This document shows positions 1-12,060 of a stretch of DNA of 64,000 nt, piece after piece (the stretch's first letter is position 1; each line of letters opens with the position of its first letter). The stretch is taken from positions 25,735,001 through 25,799,000 of the forward strand of contig OX419758.1 in NCBI GenBank assembly GCA_948567375.1, read 5' to 3'. This DNA comes from Lunularia cruciata (Eukaryota; Streptophyta; Marchantiopsida; Lunulariales; Lunulariaceae). Below the pieces are notes generated by a model. The model did not search any database. It had not been told where the DNA came from and worked only from the letters and a program-made list of their open reading frames with translations. Both the position numbers and the translations under genes were made by a program.

Positions 1-918
1 TGTCCAGACACAAGTCCAAAGAAATTCAACTCAAAATTTTTACTTCTTAGAGAACAAAATTTTTACCATACCATATGAATATGAGTGAAATAATGAAAAA
101 GAACAAATGCAGTAGAAGATATGTGCACCATAAAAGGAAAAACCAAACTCTTTTAGTGATTATGTGCTTGCTTTTATCATGATCTCAACCATATATGATT
201 TTACTTTTGGATGCTCTATGAATCTCCAGAAGTTTTGGATTATGTTTTAGGTTTTTAACTCAAGAATAATAGGTTGTAAAACTAAGATGACCTTTTCCTT
301 AATTGGTTCGGAGGAGAGTTTCATCTTGATCACGGGACCTTCCAACATGGAATTTATATACATCAACCTGCCAAGATTTAAACAAAATTTGAACAACTAA
401 ACTTTATATGAGACCATTTGGAAAGTACTGCAATCCAATAACAAATATTGACCAAATTAACGGAGTAAAATGACTCCCCTTATTGTCCAAAAAATATTAT
501 ACATCTAAAAAATTTGAAAATGGATGCGGCTAGGTCCACTCGTATAAAAACATTTGCATGGAAGAATTATTTGGCAAAGGCTATAGAGATCATACCGAAA
601 TAATACTCGCTCGTTTAGACATGAGGACTAGGATCCCCTCTCGGATTAAATATATCTTTGCGTTTACCTCGTTAATCTTGCAGTAGAAAGTATAAATTTT
701 TAGCCATCTTGTTCCTTAATCAACCGAGAAAGTCGAAAAGGCATGAGCAATACCAAGTCTCCTATCAGAATCCTAACTTACATTCTTAATGAGCACATTG
801 AAAATTTCTGTTTGTCAAGCATATCGTAATATGAATTTTCCGAACCATACCTCAAATATGATAAGAGTCCAACCAGCGATAATAAACAAAAGAAAATCAC
901 AATGAACTGACCTTTACG
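1..918. other. No gene recognised
   Basis: I see no open reading frame of useful length, no RNA gene and no clear repeat here. The sequence is AT-leaning and has scattered stops in all frames. It may be the downstream flank of the tRNA that follows. Confidence 0.6.
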
Positions 919-1108
919 GAACCACGTACGTCGGGAGGGTACGATAACTGAAACTCGACCAAAATGTTTCCGTCCAGGTTCGAACTGGAGACCTTCAGTG
1001 TGTTAGACTGACAGAACCACGTACGTCGGGAGGGTACGATAACTGAAACTCGACCAAAATGTTTCCGTCCAGGTTCGAACTGGAGACCTTCAGTGTGTTA
1101 GACTGACG
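919..1108. repeat. Tandem 95-bp duplication
   Basis: Two adjacent copies (919-1013 and 1014-1108) lie at an offset of 95 bases and are essentially identical. Each holds about 47 bases of tRNA-Val flank plus the 3' half of the tRNA. Only the second copy continues into the 5' half, so one complete tRNA and one half tRNA result. Confidence 0.9.
966..1012 (-). pseudogene. 3' half of a tRNA-Val(AAC), truncated
   Basis: This piece matches the 3' acceptor strand, T arm, variable loop and 3' side of the anticodon arm of the complete tRNA at 1061-1133. It lacks the D arm and 5' acceptor strand. It arose with the 95-bp tandem duplication. It keeps a B-box-like T loop but no A box, so it should not give a tRNA. 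Confidence 0.85.
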
Positions 1109-1133
1109 TGATAACCAACTACACCACGGAAAC
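1061..1133 (-). tRNA. tRNA-Val, anticodon AAC
   Basis: On the minus strand the 73 bases fold into a full cloverleaf. The acceptor stem pairs GTTTCCG with CGGAAAC. The D arm contains GGTGTAGTTGG. The anticodon stem TCAGT/ACTGA encloses the loop CTAACAC, giving anticodon AAC (valine). The T stem TCCAG/CTGGA encloses TTCGAAC. No intron is present. Internal A and B boxes are intact, and a run of four T follows shortly after the 3' end, as expected for a Pol III terminator. The body closely resembles plant cytosolic tRNA-Val(AAC) as I recall it. Confidence 0.95.
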
Positions 1134-1336
1134 AAGTTGCCTCCAAGGCTCTCTACATATAATTTTTACTTTTTGGGCTCGGAATCTAACTTCCATGTCC
1201 CCCAGCTACCGCGTTACAAGCCAAGTCCTTTCATGTACTAAGTCGTTCACCTGTCAGTAACAGGAACTGTGATAACAGCAAGGCAAGGCCTGCCTTGACA
1301 TCAATTTCCCCTGTAAGGGTATCTGTCAAGTTCTAA
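1134..1336. other. tRNA upstream flank
   Basis: Short spacer 5' of the tRNA (minus strand). No feature beyond ordinary sequence was seen. Confidence 0.5.
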
Positions 1337-1990
1337 GTGTGGCATGGTAAGGGTAAACCTGGTAAGTGTAAACACGCGTGTTTATTGACAGCATGTGTCC
1401 ATTTTGGACGGCATATGTCCATTGCTCTACAGAGTATAGTGGTTGGTGTCATCCATAGGAGAGCAATCACCAGAGGTGATATTTTTTCAGATGCTTCAGT
1501 TGTGTATAAACTATACGACTTGCATAGTTCGGATATCTTAGATGCGGTAGTGCAGATTTTTCATACCAACTCTATTGGGGCTGAGCCTCATGTTACTTTT
1601 TTTTCCTCTCCCTTGTAAAGCTTGATGGGGTTTTCACATCCTTCATTTTTCTTACGCGGTCGCCTTTTTCCATCGTAAGTGTAAACCTCCTTGCAAACCA
1701 AGGCAGTACATGGGGCTAAACTCCCTGTACCGCCTTGGTCACATCTTTGGCCGGCTTGATGGGTTCGACCCCATTGTTCTCGTTATCTATTGGGGTCGCC
1801 TTTCCTTTAGATCATACCGCGCACTGTTATCTTATTTTTCCAACATTGTTTTGTTACGTATGCGGGTCGCCTTTTTCCAACTGCAATCTGGACAACCTAC
1901 AGCGTACTGCGGGCCCCCGATGGTGAAATACACGTGCAACTGGTAGAAGTCCTTGTGCAACTGGTAGAAGTCCTGAGCAATGTCAGAGAC
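1337..1990 (+). repeat. Dispersed repeat, copy 1, with a remnant coding frame
   Basis: This stretch is repeated in diverged form at 8540-8900. The shared core reads in one frame on the plus strand over 1337-1618 (93 codons) and includes the peptide YDLHSSDILDA, which the second copy also encodes. Downstream the phrase GTCGCCTTTTTCC or a near variant recurs several times (near 1662, 1790 and 1866), and a 21-base unit beginning GTGCAACTGG is directly doubled near 1933-1975. The two copies show that it is a mobile or duplicated family, but I do not recognise it. Confidence 0.5.
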
Positions 1991-2648
1991 ATGGTTTCGG
2001 ATCAGAGGTTCATATTTTCTGTGTCTACTAAATTTCGGGCAACCTCACCTCATGAACTGGATCCATAGATAGATATCCATTGTTCAGAAGTATCCCTCCT
2101 TACTCCTTAGTGAGCATTATTTATCATCACGTGTAGAGTTTACTTTCGCGGCAGCCCTTCCCGACTTCGTTGGACTGATTCTATCTGTAGTCGTAGCACT
2201 CGAAGACTCTTGAAGGACGGCATGATGGTCGAGTGCTCCCAAAACAGAAAAACGTCCTTCCAATTTCGTGCATCATCAAAGTTTGGGTTTTCGACGCGAC
2301 AATTAATGCAAAGCAGATACCACCATTCATAGCCTAATGTCAACTTACAAAGAATTCCGTGACAAGAGAGATCCGACCCACATTGTTGTGATTTCGTTTC
2401 AAAACCGACGCACTCATTACATTACATTTTGCACATGCACGATCCGAGTTCCAAATTGAAATCCCTGTGCATTTTCAAGATATTTACAGTAGCACAAAGG
2501 TCACCTTCGTGAAGTTCTATGAGCAAAATGACAGGTTTTAGCCTTTTGCTAAATAATTTGTGACCAAATGTAAAATCATCCTCTTAATCCTTGAGGATCT
2601 AGTTCACCCTTGAAAAAATATTTGACGATAGCGACATCATGAATGGAT
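1991..2648. other. 3' flank of the SNAP33-like gene
   Basis: This lies downstream of the stop codon of the minus-strand SNARE gene and probably holds its 3' untranslated region. I could not pick a polyadenylation site with confidence. No other gene was seen. Confidence 0.5.
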
Positions 2649-5072
2649 CTATCTGGCAATCAGTCGTCGGGTGCGTGTGTTTGCACCCTTCACTCTCTCG
2701 TTCAGCACTGTTACATCATCGTGCATGCGGTCCAAATCACCATTTTGTCTGCGAAAATTCCATCATAAATTCCATCAGCCTTTTGGTCAGAGGCACAAAT
2801 GTTCATTAAAAAGTCCCAGAATACGTTGCCTACTCACTACGAATCAAAAGTTCTGTCACAGCGTTGCAAAGAAAATGTGGCAGACAGGGTCATATTTGCA
2901 TATCCTCCACTCAGCACCACATGAGCAACTGACCTTTCGATTTCATTTCCCATGTCCACAGTCATATTCTTCAACTGCCCGAGCACGTTGCTCAAATCTG
3001 TAAGAGCATCATCTTGCTTCTCTCGTTCCATCTGTCCATATTCAAGCCGTATGACGTGAATACGATGTCCTAGCAAGTTCCATGCAGAAAGGAAAACAAA
3101 ACAAAAGAACACTTAACAACGTGAACAAGGAGGCGGACGCCTGCCTCACCTCCAATTGCGCTTGAGCACCGGTCAGGCCAGAGTGGTTGCCACTATGCCT
3201 CCTCTCGTCATGATTGCCAGTCAAACCAAGTCCTGCCCTGTCTCTATCACCCCCATTCCCTTTCCTTCTGTACTGGTTCGCTGCTCACAGTTCATACCCA
3301 GGAGTGGTCAGGAAGGGGACTCAAAGCAAACTGGAAGATCGTAATGGCAGCATAAAACAATACGGGGAAAGATGAGGGCAAGAGTTCAAAATAACTTACG
3401 ATCCGCTTGAGGTCCAGTAATGGGTCGACCCTTCTTCGGCTTCCAGGTTTTAGTGAACATACCTCCCAGACTTCCAAGAAGCTTCTCTCCCTGAGATACA
3501 AAGCACAGTTAACGTCAGATGGTATGAAACGACAACAGAAATACGGACTTGGCGAGACGCCACAGCATGCTCCGGCGAAGCTTCGCCGCTGACAGGTGCA
3601 AAAAGCCTTAAGCATCTTATCTCAAATGACGCTTCATACTTGTCACAGATGTTCGAAGGGATCTGTAATAGAATATTGTGACCTTTCCCGACAGAGATGT
3701 ACTATACTTACTAAAACACAACGAGCTATGATACACACATTGCAATTCCTTTAAATTTTCCACCGTTCTGATATGGCAACGAAGAGTCACAAACAGGATG
3801 AAACCTCCATATAACGGCCGATCTGAAACTTCTGCTATTCACAGGTTAAGGAAGAAAACCTCAATATCAAATAACGACAGCGGGTGAACATGGAATGCGT
3901 TGGCAAAAGATTCACCGGCAAAGCGGATAAACCTAGGGTACAATACATCCGCCTAACGCAGATCGAGTTAGGCGGATGTCTCAGGAACGAAGTGTGAGCG
4001 TGAGAAGAAAAGGCAAACTTCAGCATGCGGAGAAACTAAATGAACCAAACTTTGTTCGTTGAACACTGGTCCTCCAGCCAACTAAGAAAGACGTACAAAG
4101 AAGGGATTCAGGAGGTCAACTTACACGACTGAGTTCCTCGTCCACACGAACGGCAGTCTCGTGAGTGCGACGAATCTGGTCGCCCTGGTCGTGCAGGGTT
4201 TCCATCGTCGTGGTGGCAACTCCTACAGTGTCCTCGGCAATACGTATACAACTTCTGATACTGCTGGTGGTATCTTGAGACTTATTAATTGCGTGCTGCT
4301 CAAGTTGCTCCACAGTTTGATCAGCGTACCTACTGTGATCCTGCTGACCATAAAAATCTTGCTGAGAGCTCACATAGCTGGGCTGCGGTTCCCCGTAAAG
4401 ATCTCTCATCTGTTGCTTAGACTTCGACCTCTTCGACTCTGACTTATCATCCGCCTGAGAAGACGAAGAAGAAGGGAAGGTTGGTAGGGAGGGCATCCTA
4501 ACGTTGCTCAAAGTGCTGGATGCACTGTCTCTGATTCTGGCGCTTCCTTCCACAAACTTGCTCCCCCCAGCTTTAAGCTTTGCAGTAAAACCTCGAGATG
4601 ACGAGGTCTCCTTCGTAGGTTTGGCCAAACGCTCATCATCCTCAAAGAGAGAACCATTGTCAAGAATGTTATCACCACGGGCTTTAGGTTTCGAAGTGAC
4701 TTCATCAACATCATCGAAAGGATTGGAACCCTCCCGGGCACTGCCGCTGCTGTACCCTGATTTTGACGGCCTGGACTTGTGTCCATTGGTGACATGCTTG
4801 ACAACTGAGGTCTCCTCGTCGTCGTCGAATGGGTTTGAGGGATCGGAATTTCGACGGCCAGCCTTCACGATGTGTGGAACGCCATCATCTTCGAAAGGAT
4901 TAGTGTATCGAGAGCTCGAGGAAGCCGAATTGGTCCCCCCTCGTACTTTTGACGAAGTAATCTTCGGAGTCTCATCGTCGTCTGAATCGAAAGGGTTAGA
5001 AACACTGTGAGATCTCGCGGATCTGTCCTTAGAAGCGGCGTGGCCTGCATGGTTACTGTAAGCAGTGGCCAT
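2649..5072 (-). CDS. SNAP33-like: SNAP33-type Qb+Qc SNARE (SNAP25 family), five exons
   Basis: Coding exons (minus strand): 5072-4125, 3490-3400, 3280-3150, 3031-2934, 2748-2649. They sum to 1368 nt, 455 residues and a TAG stop; all junctions are GT-AG and in phase. Family role (established): SNAP33 supplies two helices to the four-helix bundle with a syntaxin (SYP1) and VAMP721-type R-SNARE at the plasma membrane and cell plate. Seen here: a Qb helix at about 249-316, with zero-layer glutamine in the LHDQGDQI stretch; the linker GEKLLGSLGGMF at 317-328; a Qc helix at 391-455, with DMGNEIERQN giving the second layer glutamine (residue 424). No transmembrane segment and no clear palmitoylation cysteine cluster are present. 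The N-terminal 150 residues carry four NPF repeats (26, 58, 80, 117). Arabidopsis SNAP33 has about 300 residues, so this protein is longer, mostly at the N-terminus. The ATG at 5072 opens the only long frame. Confidence 0.95.
3945..3979. repeat. Small perfect hairpin in intron 1 of the SNARE gene
   Basis: The 13-base arms ACATCCGCCTAAC (3945-3957) and its reverse complement (3967-3979) enclose a 9-base loop. The hairpin lies inside intron 1 (3491-4124). Function is unknown. Confidence 0.7.
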
Positions 5073-8000
5073 ATTGATTCTCCGAAATCAAAACGCAAAT
5101 TAAATTGTTCAGCCCCTTTGGCTTCACGTGTCCAAGTTCAACAACGGCACCAAGAACGTCGCCTCCACGAGAGAGAAAACACCTTTCTGATCAGCCTGCT
5201 ACAAATTTACCAGAAAATGGGCTCCCCTGAGTTCAATCCACCGCGTCCTCCCTCCGAGGACGAAATCAAGCCCTACTCGATAACCACCTTAAACAGATTA
5301 AACCTTAAATTGCTCCTCTGATTGTAACAACTCATAAGAGTTCACTGCTCAAAACCCTGCACTGGACTCCCACTCCCGCTCGGCTGACAACTGCACAGAC
5401 GAACGAAAGAAGAACAAACAAAAGAAAGTGGAAAAGCTTGCACACTGCAACGCCGTCCTCTGCACAGAAACAGCAAACCTGACCTTGCGCACCTTAAACA
5501 CCAATCCAAACCACAACCAAACAGAACCTCTGGCACTTTGCAGAGTACCAGATCAGACGTCACGAAATGCAGAACGAGGCAGGTCTTCTCTCTGACTCTG
5601 TCCAAGTCATGCAGACACGATCTTATACACCCAACTCTTTACTACTAATCCTCAGCGAATGCGTGGTTCTATACCATATCATCTCAAAGCGTGATGCCCC
5701 GAAATGTCGTCCAAAACAGAGGCCGTTGAACAAGTCAATCGGAAACAGAACACAGAGAATAGTAGAGAAGAATCAGATGAAAATCTCAATATGCAAATGG
5801 GAAGCCGCCCTCTAACACTTACATTGCTCCCCCTCTTTACATGTTTTGCCTTCGCAATTTATATTTATGTATATTAGTAATTCTTTTCTAAATTTTGGAG
5901 TAATAAATAAATTATGAAAAATTTAAGAAATGCAGAGAAGTGTAACTTAAATGGCTAAATTTGACGTTGAGACAATTACACTTTACCAGCTCTCGCCAAA
6001 ATCCACAACCTTCCATTGGGTTTTTTGTTTTGTTTTTCTTCAAGACATCTTTAGTCTCTTGTTAGTTTGCATCAGAAGTTGCTACAAGCGAAAAGAACGA
6101 TTCAAATACTGAATAACCTTAAAACATAAACTTCCAACCGTATCACTTCTGCTCCTCCTAACTTGACAATGTGAATAACATTGAAGAGGAAAAGAACCAT
6201 CGCGGCGCGTCAAGGAGTGGGAGACGGGTCTTTCCCGACATAGCGCGTATGCACGGTCAAAGTAACCGGGAGTGGTGAGAGACCGGGTGGGTTTAGCAGT
6301 AACGACCGGCAGGACCAGGTTCCCGTGTTGGCCCACCAACCTATCCACAGAGTGGGTTAGGTTCCCTAGTCAAGTGGTTCTTGGCTGCCTTTCCGCGGGA
6401 CCTGCCGGCAATTGTTGGCGGTGGAACTGGCAAGTTGCGGCGGTGGACTGTTTGGCCGTTAACCTATGTAATGTGCATTTGTCTGGTGGATCCTGGTTTC
6501 GCCAAACATGCGCGTGGTTAAATTTAACCGGGGCTATGATGAAACCTGGTTTTGAGTCCGGTAAGGACCGTGCCTATCAGAATCCAAAGAACAGGAGTGG
6601 CTGTGCTTGTCTTCAGCAACCAAGATTCTCATAATACTTATTATAACCGGTAGTTCTACAATCAAACAATGCTACAGATGCTGCATGAGTCGCAAAAATC
6701 ATCTCCCCCTGCGTACGGTGAATCGTTTATCAAGCGCAGATCAACGATAGAACCATCTTACGGTAATTAGTTGCAGATCTAACCCGCCGCTCGTACTTTG
6801 GTAATGTAGAAGTAGGCGTTGCTGGTGGCTTTGTGACAACGTAGTTGAACTAACCACACCCTCATTCAACCGTTTGATTGAACACTTTTAACGCTGAAAT
6901 GCGTTGACATTGAGGTTCAATCAGGAAAACTTCTAGAAGGCAGATTATATATGAATATATCACAAAAGTATCAGCGAGTGCTCCATGTAGGGGAATCCTT
7001 CCAAGAACAGTGCCGAGGACCTGAGTTCCTAACTGTGCTGAGAACCTGAGTCCTTTAACTTCTTCTAAGTGCCCCACCTGATTTCGCTGGTGGGCCATTC
7101 GACACCTTTTACAACTTGGGCTTTATCCTTCTACAGTTTGATGGGTTTCTCATCTTTTTGATATCTGCAGTGCGTTGCCGCGGCCTCACTTGATTTCGAA
7201 ACGATCGACTGAACTCAACATGCTTGACGTGCGGCGTCAAGTCATAGTTGGCACTCAGTTAACTCTTTCCTTGCTGATTTCGACATTTTGGTTGAAAAGT
7301 CCTTACCTTCGTTATTAAGTGATAGAATGCTTCACTACAAAGCGGTCTAGTGTAGTCCGAAGCAATCCATCGTACGTACGTATCCAGGATACAGAAAAGG
7401 GACGAAATTCTATGTCGAAAGTAGAACCGGATGACTATGCCAAAACAAGCCATTGGATCAGAAGTAGTTTCGACGAAGAAAGCGAGCAATAACGGTTGTC
7501 CCCAGACAAAGTTTTTGTCCAAGTGTTGTAGCCACCAACGCGTACAGTATATGGGATCCTGGGTGTTCATTTACATTTCCACTCCTTCCCACTTCATGCA
7601 GCTGTCTTCGTTCTTTTCAACGTCATCTTCTTCGTCTTCTTCCTCATCTTCTTGACTTTACTGCCTTTCCATTTGTCTCATGTTTTCGTCCCATTGGTTC
7701 TCATCGTTATATTTGTCCAGGTATGTAATACCTTTCCACTTCAATGCGCCAGGAAGGAAGCATTTCTTTTCGGTTCTAGGTTGTGATCTCGTTTTTCTCA
7801 GTTCACTCCTCCTTGAAGCACACGAAGTAGAAACCCACTCTTTAGTAACAAACAGTTTGTGAGTTCTTTCTGGTTCTTATAGTGACGATGGTCTCGGAAA
7901 CTTTTGGTTCAGGGCATATACCATATATCCAATGCCCTCTTCGTAATTCTATCACAGGAGGTTAAACCGTCGAATGAATGACGTGTTGTGTCTGTTTCAC

Positions 8001-8539
8001 ATCCCGCTATATATAAGGAGGAGTAGGAGATTCATCCAAATGTAATTGAAGTTCCTAGAAGGTCCTTGAGACACGCTCGGATTGGCAAGATGTGTACCTT
8101 ATCCTGGCCGAATTCACAATCGTTAAATGAATCCCAAACAAGGCTACACCTCTTGAAACTCACCTGGAATATTGGCTTGTGGATACTTGGCTTGGAGGGA
8201 GCATTCGTATGTTTTGCATACGACATGTGTCACAGCAGACTTATACTTGATCCAAGATGATCAGGTGCAAATAGCGGATGTCGTGGTTATGGACCTTACG
8301 CGAGATACAGTTTTGGAGAGAGTGATTACCCATCCCCCTGGATGGCGGCGAGTGCAACAGCAGGTCGCTAGGTCTCCAAGTATAGGGGTATGCAGCAAGG
8401 TCATCTTTTTGTTCCTCTAGCTTTGGAGTTATATGGAGTGATGGACATGGCATTTGACACATTTGTCAGAGAGTGCACAAGAACTTATCATGTTAGGCGT
8501 TAGGGGTACCACTCTCACTCTCATACTTTGTATCTTATT
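5073..8539. other. Upstream region of the SNARE gene, no further gene recognised
   Basis: The first few hundred bases should carry the 5' untranslated region and promoter of the SNARE gene; no TATA box stands out. Open frames up to 120 codons exist on both strands (for example 6272-6634), but none has a recognisable domain, splice signals or family. A TTC/TCT-rich microsatellite lies at 7624-7653 and produces a serine-rich frame that I regard as spurious. Confidence 0.55.
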
Positions 8540-8990
8540 TTAGACAGCGTGTGTCCATACTCCATAGAGTGCAGTGGCGGGTGCAATCCATAAGAGAACA
8601 ATCACATTAGGTGATGTTTCTTTGGATGTTCCAGTTATGTGTAGACCGAACGATTTGCATAGCTCGGATATCTTAGATGCGGCAAGGCAGATTTCTCATA
8701 TAGACTCTATTGGGATTTAGCCTCCTATTATCTTTTTTTCTCTCTTTTGTACAGATTTCTCATATAGACTCTATTGGGGTTTAGCACCATATTATTTTAT
8801 TTCTCTCCTTTGTACGGTTCGATGGGGTCTTCCCATCCTTCGTTGTTCATACGCCGTCGCCTTTTTCTCCCGGAATTAATCTTCCCATGCGATGTCGGAG
8901 GCTACCGTAGCGCCTTAGTTCTAGTTCTCCCACTATAGTAAGTACGGTCGTCGGACGCTCGGGTACGTCTACACCCGTATGTCTGAAAAC
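8540..8990 (+). repeat. Dispersed repeat, copy 2, with an internal tandem duplication
   Basis: This matches 1380-1660 at the DNA level and, in one frame, the peptide LHSSDILDA; the rest of the frame is broken by stops. Inside it a 64-base unit is directly doubled (8688-8751 and 8752-8815), starting CAGATTTCTCATATAGACTC. It is more decayed than copy 1. Confidence 0.55.
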
Positions 8991-11843
8991 AGTGACCTAC
9001 GTGGATGAGTTGCTGACAAATTTAGAAGTTCGTACGGCTCGCCTACTAACCACGGCCAGACAGGAGAAAACTTTACAGCGCCTCATGTGGACGTCTCTGA
9101 TCACAGATAACGAAGTTTACGCTTCCGTCACCAGGGAGGATGGACGCCGATAGACGTCAAATCTGACCAGCAATAGAACCTGGATGGATGACAAGAGGAA
9201 CCATCATGCCTGTGTGCATGGCATCTCATCAACTGTACGAAATCGCCCTTTGCACATGGTCCCCGTCTAAGCGCTGATGATGCTGCTGAACATTAAGTCA
9301 AAAGATATGACACTGTTTTTGTTCATGTTTGACAATGTCTTTCCTCTTGCATATCTCTTATATTTAAAATAGATTTAGATTCAGGAATGATCTTTAGCAA
9401 TCTTTAGTAGACATCGGAATTTGGTCTTTAGTGATGATTGGTTTCTGATATTACTGGCATTCGGACGGTTTTCGTATTATTTCTTTTCATGTTATTTGGA
9501 AGACACACAATAGATTAATCGTAATATATGGGATTCTTCTACTCTATATCTTGATCTTCTTGTAGACCTTTCAATTCAGATGGTAAGGTTTCATGATAAG
9601 TATATAATCGAATGGATAGTTTATCAAAAGATATAGAACTCGAGTATTTTTGACATATCAACCAATAGCCAATTCTTATTAATTATAAAATTTCAATAGA
9701 TTCTGTAGTTTTATTGTAAACTTTATTTTCCATATCTTAATTTATATCCATAAAAGCTAGTTGGGTGATTACCTTAAAGATTCCACTAAGAAATGAACTC
9801 AAACCCTGTCGAGTTTGTCTGTATAGTAACGGGAGAGCTGTCCATTGCATATCATTTATCAAGAACATTGAAAGGAAAGTGGAAAATTTCGAACTCCCAT
9901 TCCTAAGAACTGGTTTCATTTGGCTTGCGTCCCAAAAATGTCCAGGGTAAAGTTTAATTCTGTCAGCTGTTAAGGACTAACACCACAGGAATCCCCTAAA
10001 AACCAAGGGGATTCCATCATCTGCCAAGAACAACAAGATAGACAGTTTTCGTTTAGAGAACTGATGTTTCCACACCATGTCTTTTATATTTCCACGCCCT
10101 CACTTGCAGGGTAGCCTCTATTCGTCATAGGATCTGAGGCCATCTATCTTCGTGAGGGCCAGCATCATTTGCTCCGATGTATTTGGGGACGTGAAAATAT
10201 CAAAAACACGGGGTGGAAATATCAATTTCTTCTTTAATAGAAGTAGAAAGATTTACTCTTTCTATGCTGTCCATGTTTCTCCCAAGAACGTGACCAAGAT
10301 TGAACTTTTGCGTTCCCCACAATTTCCATAGCGTTCTTAAACCCTACTTAGAACTGTCATAATTGACAGCAAAAAAAGAGGGGAGAGTTAGTAGAGTATA
10401 GGTAAGGGAGAAATTGGATCATGAAAGGAGAAATATCTTATCGAAACGATGATTGCACCGATCCTTAAGGTGGCACTCGATATCTGTTGCATGTAAGTGT
10501 AATCTAACTTTATATCGAATAGTTTTTACATCAGTCTATATCAAGTCTCCGGATTGCACATCAGTTCATGAGAGACTCACATTTAAATTGATGTGAATAT
10601 ATGTATTCCACGTCCGAGATTGTAATGACCATACCGAGCGAAGGTAGAAGAAATATGAAAATTTATCATCGATATTCAGTTAATTAAAAGAACATTGTTC
10701 CAGAGAATATACCATACAAATGCTCTTTCAGAGTGTGCAGGTATCCTCGCCTCCCACTTTAAAGTCCTCATCTTAATTTAAATAAGATGCTCTATTTCCA
10801 AGACTCAACTTTTATATTCTCCACGAATCCCATACCTCTCTTATGCCTAACTTTTATGTAATGGTTATAATTGACCATGAGGTGCTGGATTGTGGTGGAC
10901 GTTCTGGTAATATATAAATTCAGAAAACAGGGAGAACATGCCCGAACTCTCCTTGAGGGTTTAATGTTATTATAAGAGATATGGGTAATAAGACCATCTT
11001 TGAACTGTTATCTCGATATAATGATTAATAGTCGTCAATAGCTCTTTTTCAAAACTTAATTGTCATTCATAAATTTTAGAGTTTGATCAAGTATATTGAA
11101 ATATTAATAATGACAAAGAGTCAATGGTATGATAGTTGATGATTTGTAATCTATAGAGATTTGCTATAATAACCTCTAGATTGTGATTAAATATTATCAT
11201 GATGGTCGCAGTAAGTCCCTTTTTCTATAGTTTAAACCTCGGATTTAACTGCAGCTACAATTCTAATTCTGTCCATGCTCTACTGCCTAAGATAAGCTAT
11301 ACCTTGACTTTTGAAATTCATAATTTTGAGATATATATTTTTTCTAATTTTTTCTATTTATCTAAAAATATTACATTAGATAATATTTATATTATATATA
11401 TTTATAATATTTTAGCCAGAAGAAAATAATCTTATTAGACCTTGTTTGTTTCTACTACAACTGAAACTTTTTTGTATTTAATTTCTTGTTATGAGAATAT
11501 TTTCATTTCTAAAAATAATTTTCACCTTTGTTGTTGTAAATTTAAGAACAAATTTCATTCTTGTTTCCCAAATCATAAGATGCAATTTTTTTTCTCTTAA
11601 CTATAGCATCTTACTTTATAGAAATTAATCTGGAAAATGATCAAGAAATTTGATCATTTATCTACTTATCATGACTTTGTTCCGTTCCTCTTACAGTTTC
11701 AATTTTTTTTTAAATGAATAGCATATAGGTCATATCTTTTAAATATTTTAAAGTAGTAAATAGGGCAAATTAGACAAGAATTTAGAAAATTCTAGAAGCA
11801 TCTAAGAAACTTCTTGGTACCTTCCAAGTATCAGGTTCGCAAA

Positions 11844-12060
11844 GTAGACAACTTCTATGAGGAAGCTTCTTGTGAAGCTTACCAACTAGCTTAGCTTGCA
11901 GTCCAAGTAGATAGTTTATAGAAGGAAGCTTCTTGAGAAATTTCTCAACTATTTTAGTTTGCATGCCAAGTAGATAACTTCTAGAAAGAAGCTTCTTGAG
12001 AAGTTTCCCAATTAGTTTAGCTTGCACTCTAAGAAGATGGCTTTTGGGAAGCTTCCAAAG
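11844..12060 (-). repeat. 63-bp tandem repeat (three and a half units)
   Basis: Units start at 11844, 11907 and 11970, each 63 bases, with a partial unit from 12033. They share the core AAGCTTCTTGAGAAG. Because 63 is a multiple of three, the minus strand reads as a 21-residue repeat (core KLxGKLxKKL...YLLG) over 11782-12027, but the frame has no wider context. A TATAAATA box follows at about 12078, so this could be the U3 repeat array of an old LTR. Confidence 0.8.

Noticed and set aside
4504-5010. 168-codon plus-strand frame
   Set aside because: It is the antisense shadow of exon 1 of the SNAP33-like gene, whose low-complexity acidic and serine codons leave the opposite strand open.
6272-6634. 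120-codon plus-strand frame
   Set aside because: No domain, no splice context and no repeat of it; its length is within chance for this composition.
7431-7655. Frame ending in a serine run
   Set aside because: The serines come from a TTC/TCT microsatellite; the upstream part has no recognisable features.
11844-12060. Regularly spaced repeats suggesting a CRISPR array
   Set aside because: The whole 63-base unit is repeated without unique spacers, and the DNA is eukaryotic.
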